From positions 434,001 through 498,000 of the forward strand of contig NZ_ML769312.1 of the NCBI RefSeq assembly GCF_009720365.1: 64,000 nucleotides of DNA, given 5' to 3'. The notes under the pieces are model-generated. The model saw only the letters and a list, made by a program, of their open reading frames with translations. It made no database searches and was not told where the DNA came from. Position numbers and translations under genes: made by a program. This DNA comes from Catellatospora paridis. Lineage in GTDB: Bacteria > Actinomycetota > Actinomycetes > Mycobacteriales > Micromonosporaceae. Shown here in pieces: positions 6,708-15,142 of this stretch (positions within the stretch are counted from its first letter, which is position 1; the number at the start of each line of letters is the position of its first letter).

Positions 6708-9515
6708 ATGCCGATGACGTTGTTCGGCCGTGAGCCGCAGGTACGACTGCTGCAGTCGGCGGCAGACGAGGCTGCGGCGGGGCGGGGCTCGGCGACCCTG
6801 GTCGAGGGTGAGTCGGGCATCGGCAAGTCGGCGCTGCTGGACGCGGTCGCGGCATACTGCGACCGGCTGGGGATGCGGATCCTGCGCGCGGCGGGCGAGC
6901 AGCTGGAGCAGGACCTGCCGTTCGCACTGGCCGGTGCGTGCCTGGGTGTGCTGGCGACCGGCGCCGAGCCCGGCGGGGCCCGGGTGGCGGCGCTGCTGCG
7001 CGGCGAGGGTGCCGACCGGCAGCCTGGCGCGGCCGGGCACGACTTCGTCGTCACCGAGGCGATGCTGGACCTGGTCGACGCATGGTGTGCCGCCGGGCCG
7101 GTGGCGGTGCTCGTCGACGACGTCCAGTGGGCCGATCCGCAGAGCATCGTGTTGCTGCACCGCCTGTGCCGCGGCATCGGGCAGTATCCGCTGCTGGTGG
7201 TCATCTCCGCCGCGCCGGAACCGCGGGGAGAGGCGATGAGCGCGCTGGTGCGCAGCATGGTCGCCAAGGGCGCGCAGCGCATGACGCTTCCGCCGCTGGA
7301 CCCGCAGGCAGTGGCCGAGCTGGTCGAGGCGGCGGTCGGCGCGCCCGCCGGGCCGCAGCTGGCGCAGCTGGTCGCCGCCACCGAGGGCCACCCCCTCTAC
7401 CTGGCGGAGCTGGTTGCCGGCCTGGAACGCGACGGCGCGCTGCGGATCAGTCGCGGCCGCGCCGAGACCGACCACGACACGCCTTCGGTGACATCGCTCC
7501 AGGCGATGATCATGTCGCGGCTCGGGCCGCTTCCCTCGCTGACCCAGGCCGTCCTGCACAAGGCCGCCGCGCTCGGCGGGCCCGTCGACGTGCCACTGCT
7601 GGCCGCCGTGCTCGACGTGCCCGTACTGGACCTGGCCGACGCGTGCGCCGCCGCGACCGGTGCGGGGCTGCTGGTCGAGACCGACGCCGGGCTGCAGTTC
7701 CGCCACGACCTGATCCGGCAGGGGCTCGCCGGGCAGACGCCGCCTTCGGTGCGCGGCACGCTGCACCTGCGCGCCGCGCAGGTGCTGATGGATCGGGGCG
7801 CCGACGTCGAGCGGATCGCCGAACACCTCGCCCAGACCGACCGCGCCGAGCACGGGCAGTGGCTCATGGACGTAGCGCCGCAGCTGACCGTGCGCGCGCC
7901 GGACCTGGCGGTGACCCTGCTGCGTGCCGCCGCGGCCGACAGCGCCGACGAGGCGACGGCGACCAGGCTGAACATCGCGCTGATCCGGGCCCTGCTGTGG
8001 GCCGGCCAGACCGACGAAGCCGAGCAGATCCTGCACGACCAGCTCGCCGCATACCAGCCGCCGGCCGTCCGCACGCAACTGCTCGAACTGCGCATGGACG
8101 GCTACTTCCGCCAGGGGCGGCTGCAGCAGGCCGCGGCGGCCGGCGAGGACGCGGCCCGGCTGGCACCGGTGCATCCCGGCCGCCTGTACGGCTTCGCTGC
8201 CGTGTGCCGCCTGTTGCTTGGGGAGTTCGGCGAAGGCGACCGCTTGGCCGGCGAGGCGCTGCGTTCGGGCCTGGCGTCGGGTGACGTCGTCGCGCAGGCG
8301 TACGGCCACAACACCCTCGCCGTGCTGCGGTTCGCGCAGAACCGGGTGCAGGAGGCGCTGGACCTCAACGCCGAAGCGGTGAAGGCCCTCGGCCACGCCG
8401 ACGGCGCCCTCATCGTGGACCCGCTCGTGGTGCGGGCGATGTGCCTGTTCGCCCAGGACCAACCGGCCGAACTAGACCAGGTTCTGGACGCCGCCCTGCG
8501 CCGTAACCACGACACGGGCGGCTTCTACCTCACCACCGCGCAACTGCTGCGCGCCAACGTGCTGTTTCTCCGCGGCCGCTGGGACGACGCGCTGGCCGAG
8601 ATCCGCACCAGCCTGGACAGCCCCGACCCGCTGTGCCAGGCGCCCGCGCTGCACGGTCTGGCCGCGATGGTCGACATGCACCGCGGCCAGACCCGGACCC
8701 TCGACGCCGAGCTGGCCACGCTGGCGACCTCCACCCCGCTGGAGACGAGGTTCACGGCCCCGCTGCGCTGGGCCCATTCGCTGGCAGCGGAGACGGACTC
8801 CGGTCCCCGCGCGGCCCTCGACATCCTGTACCCGATGTGGGAACAGCCGCCGACGTTCAGCCCGCGCTGCATCGGCTACCGGCTGTGCGCGGACCTGGCC
8901 CGGTTCGCCCACGCGGCCGGGGACGCCGCCCGCCTGCAGGATCTCGTCGACACCACGGCCGAGTTGCTGGCCGGGCAGCCCATCGCCAGTCTCGAAGGCA
9001 CCGTCGCGTTCTGCCGGGGGCTGCTGCACGACGACCCGTCGCAGCTGCTGGCCGCGGCGGCGTCGTTCGCGCAGGCCGGCTGGCCGCTGTACGAGGGTTA
9101 CGCCCGCGAGCACGCGGCCGTCGTGCTCGCCGGGGACGGCCGCCTGAAGCCGGCCCGGGACGAGCTGGCGGGCGCGGTGGCGCTCTACACCGGGCTGGAC
9201 GCCGCACGCGACATCGACCGTGCCCGCGCGCGCGGCCGCCAGGCGGGCATCCGGCAGGGCGTACGCGGCCCGCGCGGCCGGCCCAAGCACGGCTGGGCGG
9301 CGCTGAGCGACACCGAGTACAAGGTCGCCCTGGCCGTCGCGGAGGGCAGGTCCAACCCGGACATCGCCGCGCAGATGTTCGTGTCACCGCGGACCGTCCA
9401 GTCACACGTGTCGAGCATCCTTGCCAAGCTCGGTCTGCGCTCGCGCGTCGAGATCGCCGTCGGCGCCGCCACCGTCGAGCACCGCGAGGCGATGGCCGGC
9501 CGGCGCACGCCGTGA
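6708..9515 (+). CDS. Large ATP-binding LuxR-family (LAL) transcriptional regulator
   Basis: The 935-residue protein has the LAL layout. An N-terminal AAA/STAND ATPase carries Walker A GESGIGKS at 34-41 and Walker B VAVLVDDVQWAD near 130. A long helical, TPR-like middle (about 390-830) is rich in A/L repeats. A LuxR-type helix-turn-helix occupies about 865-925 (LSDTEYKVALAVAEGRSNPD, then SPRTVQSHVSSILAKLGL). LALs usually switch on antibiotic or sugar genes in response to small ligands. No pathway genes adjoin it (Nudix on the opposite strand, cyclase upstream), so its target is unknown. The start could also be the ATG six bases downstream. Confidence 0.92.
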   Translation: MPMTLFGREPQVRLLQSAADEAAAGRGSATLVEGESGIGKSALLDAVAAYCDRLGMRILRAAGEQLEQDLPFALAGACLGVLATGAEPGGARVAALLRGEGADRQPGAAGHDFVVTEAMLDLVDAWCAAGPVAVLVDDVQWADPQSIVLLHRLCRGIGQYPLLVVISAAPEPRGEAMSALVRSMVAKGAQRMTLPPLDPQAVAELVEAAVGAPAGPQLAQLVAATEGHPLYLAELVAGLERDGALRISRGRAETDHDTPSVTSLQAMIMSRLGPLPSLTQAVLHKAAALGGPVDVPLLAAVLDVPVLDLADACAAATGAGLLVETDAGLQFRHDLIRQGLAGQTPPSVRGTLHLRAAQVLMDRGADVERIAEHLAQTDRAEHGQWLMDVAPQLTVRAPDLAVTLLRAAAADSADEATATRLNIALIRALLWAGQTDEAEQILHDQLAAYQPPAVRTQLLELRMDGYFRQGRLQQAAAAGEDAARLAPVHPGRLYGFAAVCRLLLGEFGEGDRLAGEALRSGLASGDVVAQAYGHNTLAVLRFAQNRVQEALDLNAEAVKALGHADGALIVDPLVVRAMCLFAQDQPAELDQVLDAALRRNHDTGGFYLTTAQLLRANVLFLRGRWDDALAEIRTSLDSPDPLCQAPALHGLAAMVDMHRGQTRTLDAELATLATSTPLETRFTAPLRWAHSLAAETDSGPRAALDILYPMWEQPPTFSPRCIGYRLCADLARFAHAAGDAARLQDLVDTTAELLAGQPIASLEGTVAFCRGLLHDDPSQLLAAAASFAQAGWPLYEGYAREHAAVVLAGDGRLKPARDELAGAVALYTGLDAARDIDRARARGRQAGIRQGVRGPRGRPKHGWAALSDTEYKVALAVAEGRSNPDIAAQMFVSPRTVQSHVSSILAKLGLRSRVEIAVGAATVEHREAMAGRRTP

Positions 9516-9537
9516 CACCGGACGGCGAGCCCGCTCG

Positions 9538-10068
9538 CTAGGCCGAGTGCAGGCGGTAGAGGGTCAGCGCGGCCAGCGACGGCGCGTCCACGATCTGTCC
9601 GGAACGGATCATCTCCGAGATCTCCGCGTCGGTGCACGCCCGGTGGACCATGTCCTGCTCGCTCGCCTCCCGGTCGTGGGCGCCCGCGGCGAGGTCGGTC
9701 GCGAGGTAGACGTCGAAGCCCTGGTTCGAGAAGCCGTACGCCTCGTACAGGTGGCCCAGGTGCCGCAGGGATCCGGCGCGTAGGCCCGTCTCCTCGGCCA
9801 GCTCCTGGCGGGCGAGGGCGGCCTGGTCGCCGTCTGCCCCGCGGCCCCAGCTGCCCTGCGGGAACTCCCACGCCCGCCGCCCGACCGGATACCGGAACTG
9901 CTCCACCAGCCAGAATCCGTCCTGCCAGCGCGGCAGCACCAGCGCGAAGTCCGGCTTCTCCACGACGCCGTAGACGCCGGCACTGCCGTCGGCCCGCCTG
10001 ACCTCGTCCTCCCGCACGGTCATCCACGGATTGCGGTACACGACACGGGTGCTCACCTGCTCGATCAC
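9538..10068 (-). CDS. Nudix hydrolase, ADP-ribose pyrophosphatase-like
   Basis: The 176-residue protein has a Nudix fold with the box around residues 72-96 (GSWGRG... then QELAEETGL). The usual first Arg of the REUxEE helix is Gln 88, while the metal-binding Glu residues in EL-EE are kept; ADP-ribose-type hydrolases tolerate this. The strand VLPRWQDGFWLVEQFRYPVG is typical of ADP-sugar pyrophosphatases. It should cleave a nucleoside diphosphate linked to another moiety, in the cytoplasm. It converges with the LAL gene, with only 22 bases between stops. Confidence 0.85.
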   Translation of the reverse strand: MIEQVSTRVVYRNPWMTVREDEVRRADGSAGVYGVVEKPDFALVLPRWQDGFWLVEQFRYPVGRRAWEFPQGSWGRGADGDQAALARQELAEETGLRAGSLRHLGHLYEAYGFSNQGFDVYLATDLAAGAHDREASEQDMVHRACTDAEISEMIRSGQIVDAPSLAALTLYRLHSA

Positions 10069-10185
10069 ATGGTCATCCTATGAAATCGAGGATCGTCGTG
10101 ACCGGCCGATCGAGGAACGCGCGCACCTGACGCGGGTGCTCGTCCCCTGACGGTCGTCGCGGTGGCTGCACGTAAGGTGTTGCGC

Positions 10186-10263
10186 ATGTTCTCACCGCAC
10201 ATCCGGACCGTCCGTCCGGTCCGGACGCACGCCCGCTGCTCGACGACCCGGATCGGGGCATGA
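10186..10263 (+). CDS. Short upstream ORF containing a strong hairpin, coupled to the ion-channel gene
   Basis: A 25-codon frame (starts MFSPHIRTV, ends TTRIGA) has its TGA overlapping the ATG of the channel gene (ATGA). Inside it, 10202-10225 forms a hairpin with nine-base arms TCCGGACCG/CGGTCCGGA around a six-base loop. Ribosome movement through the short frame would open the hairpin, a layout compatible with leader control or coupling. There is no strong ribosome site for the short frame, and it may simply be an untranslated leader. Confidence 0.3.
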   Translation: MFSPHIRTVRPVRTHARCSTTRIGA

Positions 10264-11195
10264 GCCGGCTCCTCGAACGCAGCCGGCCGTCCGACGCCGA
10301 GGCTGAACAACCGTCACCGCCTCCCGGAATCACGGCCTGGTGTGCCAGGGTCGCCGCATCCCGTGGCTTCGAGGTCACCATCGTGGTCGCCATCGCGGCC
10401 AACGCGGTCCTCCTCGGCCTGGAGACCTATCCCGACCTGAGGTCGGCCGGCTGGCTGAACGCGCTCGAGTGGCTGTTCCGGGCGGTTTTCGTCGCCGAGA
10501 TCGCGGTCCGCCTGCTCAGCTACGGCAGGCGCCCGCTGGACTTCTTCCGGCACGGCTGGAACGTCTTCGACCTGGCGGTGGTCGCCGCGGCGTTCGTTCC
10601 GGGCCTGCACGGGGACTCCGCCATCCTGCGGGTCATCCGGATCGCGCGGGTGGTGCGGCTGATGCGCTTCATGCCGGGACTGCGCACGATCGTCACCGCG
10701 CTGCTGCGCAGCCTGCCGGGCGTGGGCGGCTTCCTCGCCCTGGCGATCGTCACGCTCTACATCTACGGCATGGCCGGCTGGCTGATCTTCGCCGAGCACC
10801 AGCCCGAGCAGTACGGCACGATCGGCAGCGCCGTGCTCACCCTGTTCGTGCTGCTGTCGCTGGAGAACCTGCCCGATCTCATCGAGCAGGGCATGGCCCT
10901 GTCTCCGTGGACGGTCGTCTTCTACATCAGCTACGTGCTCATCACCGCGAACCTGCTGGTCAACATCCTGGTCGGCGTCATCATCAACTCGATGGAGGAG
11001 GCCCGGCGGCTGGAGCAGGAGCCCATGCCGGGCGTCGGATCCGACCGTGACGGCATGCCGGGCGACGCCGACCAGCTCATGATCAGCCGCAGGCTGGACA
11101 GCCTGCGCGCCCTCCTGGACGACCTGGAACGTGACCTGCGCGTGGACCGGGAGCGTCCGCCCGCGCGCCCGGAGCGGGAGCCGACCCACCGCTGA
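10260..11195 (+). CDS. Single-domain voltage-gated-type ion channel (ion transport protein family)
   Basis: The 311-residue protein has six membrane segments. S4 carries five arginines at exact three-residue steps (R124, 127, 130, 133, 136), the classical voltage sensor. A pore helix (about 188-200) leads to a filter reading SLENL at 200-204, where bacterial sodium channels of the NaChBac group have a TLESW-type filter. S6 (about 216-243) ends in a charged helix and a likely cytoplasmic coiled region (about 245-311, rich in R/E/L). As a tetramer it should conduct cations on depolarisation; the filter Glu suggests Na+ or Ca2+ rather than K+, but ion choice is not provable here. The ATG overlaps the stop of the short upstream frame. 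Confidence 0.85.
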   Translation: MSRLLERSRPSDAEAEQPSPPPGITAWCARVAASRGFEVTIVVAIAANAVLLGLETYPDLRSAGWLNALEWLFRAVFVAEIAVRLLSYGRRPLDFFRHGWNVFDLAVVAAAFVPGLHGDSAILRVIRIARVVRLMRFMPGLRTIVTALLRSLPGVGGFLALAIVTLYIYGMAGWLIFAEHQPEQYGTIGSAVLTLFVLLSLENLPDLIEQGMALSPWTVVFYISYVLITANLLVNILVGVIINSMEEARRLEQEPMPGVGSDRDGMPGDADQLMISRRLDSLRALLDDLERDLRVDRERPPARPEREPTHR

Positions 11196-11301
11196 CCGCG
11201 GAGTTCCGGAACCACCTCGGGTCGGCGGCCGAGCCCTGGAGCGGCAGGGTGGCCGAGCCGCCATACCCTTCGATGGCTGAAAGGTCGATCGAAGGGATGT
11301 C

Positions 11302-11754
11302 ATGGCCGACGCTGCGGAGCCGAAGGAACGCGGGCTGATCCCCGGCCTGGTGATCGTCGTGTTGCTGCTGTGCGTGGGCACTCCGGCGTGGGTGCTCTAC
11401 CGGCAGTGGGCCGACCCGCGGACCAAGGCGGGCATGACCGAGGCCGCCACGGCCTACCTCGACGCGCTCCGCGACGCCGACTACCCCGCCGCTTACCGGT
11501 GGGTCTGCGCGAGCGAGCAGAAGAAGTATCCGCTGGACCAGTGGACGCGCTACCACGTCGAGCCCGACATCGAGAGCTACGAGATCACCGACGTCGTGAT
11601 CGAGGATCTCACGGAGGCTCCCACGAGCTACTCCGTCGACGCCGACGTCCGCTATGCCGACGGGCGGACGCAGCTGTGGCACTACGTGCTGTACGACGAG
11701 AGCGACGGCTGGCGCATCTGCTACGAGACCGGCATCGCGCGGCCCCGCAAGTAG
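11302..11754 (+). CDS. Hypothetical single-pass membrane protein with extracytoplasmic alpha/beta domain
   Basis: 150 residues. One membrane helix at about 13-33 (IPGLVIVVLLLCVGTPAWVL) is followed by a domain (about 40-145) beginning with a helix TKAGMTEAATAYLDALRDADYPAAYRWVC and ending in beta strands (YADGRTQLWHYVLYDESDGW), an NTF2/DUF4878-like pattern common in actinobacterial surface proteins. No catalytic motif is seen. It converges with the long metzincin-like gene, 25 bases apart. Function unknown. Confidence 0.7.
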   Translation: MADAAEPKERGLIPGLVIVVLLLCVGTPAWVLYRQWADPRTKAGMTEAATAYLDALRDADYPAAYRWVCASEQKKYPLDQWTRYHVEPDIESYEITDVVIEDLTEAPTSYSVDADVRYADGRTQLWHYVLYDESDGWRICYETGIARPRK

Positions 11755-11779
11755 GAGGGAAAGCGGACGGGGCGTCCGG

Positions 11780-14668
11780 TCAGGGTGCGGCGCACTCCAC
11801 GCTCTTCACCGTGAAGCTCGCCGCGCTCTGGAGGATGATCACCAGGTAGGAGACGTTCGAGAAGTCCTGCCCGCCGGTGCCGCCGAAGGTCTCGAAGGTC
11901 AGGTCGGCGACGCCCGAGCCGGCGAACAGGGTGACGCCGTTGGTGGTCCACAACCCGCCCGAGGCGACGGTGGCGTTGACGTGCACGGCTCCTCCGGTGG
12001 CGGAGGACACCACGACCCGCAGCCGGTCGGCGCCGTCCTGGCGCAGGTCGACGCCGAGGTGCTGCACCGTGCCGTCGGCGTCGAGTCCGTACACCAGGTG
12101 TGTCACCGCGAACTGGCCGGGGGCCTGGGCGAGGGTGAGCTCGCCGTCGACGGTGTCGACCGTGGCGACGGCACCGGTCCCGCCCTCGTAACGGATGCTC
12201 TGCACCGACAGCGTGCGCACCCCGCCGAGCACTTCGCCGCTCTTGCGCGTCGTCGCCGTCTGGCCGGACTCGACGGGCAGGCTGGCGGGGCCGGTGCGGA
12301 AGTCGTCGATGATCATGCCGCGGCCGCGCAGGAAGGCGACGCTGATGTTCTCGTTGCCCGAGCCGCGCCAGGCCACGGCGATCCGGGACCGGTGGGAGGT
12401 CAGGGCCGGGGCGTCGTCGGACGTCTCCGGGAACACCCGTCTGGTGTACGTTCCGGTGCTGTCCAGCGGCACCGCTACGCTGAGCTCGCCGTCGCCCTCG
12501 CCGGCCCAGGCGAGCGCCAGCCGGCCCCGGTCGGCGGTGAGCGCGGGACCGAACGGGCTGGTGTCGGGCAGGGTGCGCACCGGCAGCATGCCCTCGCACA
12601 CGGGGTGCTTGCTGTCGCCGCCCTTGAGCTCGATGTCGAGTCGCGCCACGTTGAGGTTCTCGTTGCCGGAGCCCTTCCACGCCAGGTACATCCGTCCCCC
12701 GGCGTAGGAGACGAGTGCGGGGCCGTGGGTCGAGGTCTGGCCGAAGACCTTTTTCTCGTCGCGGAACCAGGTCTGCCCGCGGTCGGGGGAGATGAGCAGG
12801 TTGAGCTGGCCGCCGCCGTGCCCGGTCCAGGCCAGATACAGGTTGCCGTGCAGGTCGGCGGCCAGCGCCGGCCGCACCGGGCTGGTCTCGGGCAGCGTGA
12901 CCTTGTCGAACAGGCCGATCTGGGCCGCGGGGGTCTGCACGTGCGCGACCCGCGCGACGTTGAGGGTGCCGTCATCCTGGCCGGCCCACGCGATGTAGAC
13001 GACGCCTGCGCACAGTGCGAGCGCGGGCGCGTCCCGTGACGTCTCGGGGCTGGTGTGCCGGGCGGTGAAGGTCGCGCCGTCGTCGGTGGACACCAACAGG
13101 TTGAGCTGGCCGGGGCCCGCACCGGTCCAGGCGAGGAACACCCGGTCGTGGTCGGAGACGAGTGCCGGGCTGTGCGGGCTGGTCTGCGGCAGGATCTGCT
13201 TGTTCACCAGGTCGCCGACGGTGGGCAGGGGGTCGCTGTCGAGCCGCACCACCACGGTGCCCCGGGCCGGGTCGCGGCTGACGGTGGTGATGCGGGCCAT
13301 GGCATCGGGGATGTAGGCGGTCGAGCCGGGGGCGTCGGACAGCTGCGCGACCAGCAGCGAGCTGACCCCGGGCGGTGCGCCGTTGGTCAGATGGACCAGC
13401 ACCCAGCCGCCGGTGCCCGGGGCCGAGTCGGGCAGTGCCACGTCCCAGCTCTCGTCGGTGCGGTACTCGACGAGCAGGCGGTCGTTGGCGACCCGGTCAG
13501 CCCAGGCCAGGGCGGGTGGCTGTGAGAACGCGCCGCGTGGGGCGCCGCGCAGCCGGAAGAGCTCCACGGTGACGGTGCCGGGGCGGGTGCGCAGCGCCGG
13601 GCCGATGTCGGCGCCGTGCGCCCGTACGTCCAGCCACCCTCCGCCGACCAGGCTGGAGGCGATGAGGCCGGGCCCGGTCATGTCGTGTTCTGCCAGCGAG
13701 TGCGGCAGGACGTAGTTCGGGCCGCCCGCGGCGGGAGTGTGCGCGGCGCCGGCGGCGCAGACGCCCTGAGCGGGGTTGCCGGCGAAGTACATCGCGTGGC
13801 ACTTGGCACACCTGCGCCAGTCCGGCTGGCCGGGGTCGGTGACGTCGTGGGCGAGCGTGTAATCCAGGGCGAGGCTCAGGCTGTGCACGCTTCCGGCGGG
13901 GCAGGGGCCGTCGCCGGGCTCGGGTTCGAACACGAGCAGCCGGCACCGGTTGCAGTAACGCCAGCCGTTCTGCTGCTGGGCCGTCGCGGGCGGGCGGTGC
14001 GGCAGCACGAACTCGAATCCCTGTGCGACGTGCCCGACGGGGATCATCACGCCGGGGCATACGCCCTTCTGGATCGGGTCGCCGTCGTGGAACATGCCGG
14101 AGCAGTTCTGGCAGTAGCGCCAGGCGACCTGGCCGAAGTCGGTGCGGAAGTCCAGGTTGCCGTCGGGGAACGAGTACTTGAAACCCTCCGCGCCCATGAC
14201 GCAGAACGGGTCGAGGTATTCGGCCGGACCGAAGGGCCGGTCGGCGTTGGCGTGGTTGCACCCGAACGGATGGCCGAACTCGTGCTGCAGCAGCGCCGGG
14301 TTCAGGCTCTGCGCGCCCACGTGGAGGAACCGGTAGTCCGACGCGGGCGCCCAGGCCGCCGACTGTGCCTCCTGCACATCGGTCACGAACACGACCCGGG
14401 CGTACGTGGCGAGGTCGATGCCGCGGTCCCGCTTGTACAGGGGCGTGATGATGGTGCCCAGGTTCCAGCCGGCGTTCTTCCACTCGTCGTCGGTGAGGGG
14501 TGCGCGATACCAGTCGAACACCTCGAACGGGTGGCCGACCGCGCGGCCGCCGGACTGGGCGTCGAAGTAGGGGTTGACCCTGCTCACGACCTTCTCGACG
14601 AAGTCGCGCGTCAGGTAGGTGACCCGTGGTCGGTTCGGCGCGGTCAGCAGCACGACGGCGATCGCCAT
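11780..14668 (-). CDS. Metzincin-like metalloprotease with three WRxC zinc-ribbon-like repeats and a six-repeat propeller
   Basis: 962 residues. HEFGHPFGCNH at 129-139 is an exact metzincin zinc motif (HExxHxxGxxH), and YLDPFCVMG at about 151-159 supplies the Met-turn. Three repeats at about 183, 236 and 284 share W-R-x-C-x2-C, a later C, and H, resembling small metal-binding ribbons. About 493-790 holds six repeats of roughly 50 residues with (P/Q)(E/D)TS..PAL and AWxGxGxxxLN(V/L), suggesting a six-bladed propeller. The end (about 795-962) is a beta-rich, possibly carbohydrate-binding module. No signal peptide is visible, which is unusual for such a protein. The ATG is chosen because GGAGG (14674-14678) lies upstream; a GTG at 14680 overlaps that site. 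Peptidase activity is inferred. Confidence 0.8.
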   Translation of the reverse strand: MAIAVVLLTAPNRPRVTYLTRDFVEKVVSRVNPYFDAQSGGRAVGHPFEVFDWYRAPLTDDEWKNAGWNLGTIITPLYKRDRGIDLATYARVVFVTDVQEAQSAAWAPASDYRFLHVGAQSLNPALLQHEFGHPFGCNHANADRPFGPAEYLDPFCVMGAEGFKYSFPDGNLDFRTDFGQVAWRYCQNCSGMFHDGDPIQKGVCPGVMIPVGHVAQGFEFVLPHRPPATAQQQNGWRYCNRCRLLVFEPEPGDGPCPAGSVHSLSLALDYTLAHDVTDPGQPDWRRCAKCHAMYFAGNPAQGVCAAGAAHTPAAGGPNYVLPHSLAEHDMTGPGLIASSLVGGGWLDVRAHGADIGPALRTRPGTVTVELFRLRGAPRGAFSQPPALAWADRVANDRLLVEYRTDESWDVALPDSAPGTGGWVLVHLTNGAPPGVSSLLVAQLSDAPGSTAYIPDAMARITTVSRDPARGTVVVRLDSDPLPTVGDLVNKQILPQTSPHSPALVSDHDRVFLAWTGAGPGQLNLLVSTDDGATFTARHTSPETSRDAPALALCAGVVYIAWAGQDDGTLNVARVAHVQTPAAQIGLFDKVTLPETSPVRPALAADLHGNLYLAWTGHGGGQLNLLISPDRGQTWFRDEKKVFGQTSTHGPALVSYAGGRMYLAWKGSGNENLNVARLDIELKGGDSKHPVCEGMLPVRTLPDTSPFGPALTADRGRLALAWAGEGDGELSVAVPLDSTGTYTRRVFPETSDDAPALTSHRSRIAVAWRGSGNENISVAFLRGRGMIIDDFRTGPASLPVESGQTATTRKSGEVLGGVRTLSVQSIRYEGGTGAVATVDTVDGELTLAQAPGQFAVTHLVYGLDADGTVQHLGVDLRQDGADRLRVVVSSATGGAVHVNATVASGGLWTTNGVTLFAGSGVADLTFETFGGTGGQDFSNVSYLVIILQSAASFTVKSVECAAP

Positions 14669-14841
14669 CCGAACCTCCACACCAAGTCACAAAGCTCGCG
14701 AAACGAACATAACACCGCATGGCAGGCGCTCGGCACCGGTTTAACCGACCGGGTGGTTGCGGTGGCGACAGCGGGGGATTGGCGAGCTTCCGGAGGTCGT
14801 CCGCTTGCTCGAAATTCTTTCGGCCGAAGCGATCGACAGTC

Positions 14842-14871
14842 TTGACACCCTGAATGTTATCGCTAACATTC
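14842..14871 (+). promoter_or_regulatory. Promoter overlapped by a LacI-type operator, for the GH43 operon
   Basis: TTGACA at 14842-14847 and TAACAT at 14864-14869, 16 bases apart, form a sigma-70-like promoter. Between and over them lies a 20-base perfect palindrome (14852-14871) with arms GAATGTTA/TAACATTC around TCGC. The core GTTAnCGnTAAC type is well known for LacI-family regulators of arabinose/xylan genes in actinobacteria. A weaker related site (GAACGTTAAC) lies near 14990. The position implies direct repression of the downstream GH43 genes. The rest of 14669-15142 holds the leader hairpin listed separately and no gene. Confidence 0.7.
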
Positions 14872-15003
14872 TCTTAACACGGACCTAACCTCCCCGTGAG
14901 GTACGGGAAACACCGCGCCCGCACCTGCAGTTGAACAGGCTCAACCCTGGATCCATGTCGGAACCGAGGGCCTCCTGGCGGGCGGGTGTGAACGTTAACA
15001 GCC

Positions 15004-15041
15004 GATCCACCTCGGCGCCCTGCCGTGCTCCGAGGTGGATC
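15004..15041 (+). other. Long leader hairpin before the first GH43 gene
   Basis: Perfect 12-base arms GATCCACCTCGG (15004-15015) and CCGAGGTGGATC (15030-15041) enclose a 14-base loop, within the roughly 270-base leader between the promoter and the GH43 start. It could stabilise the mRNA or attenuate transcription; no U-tract follows. Confidence 0.5.
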
Positions 15042-15142
15042 CTTCCGACTGCAGCGATGCCGGTGGCGCGTGCCGCCATACCGTCGTGCGCTGAAGTCCG
15101 GACCCGTTCATCAGGCCCGCACCGACGTTCCTAGGAGAACGC

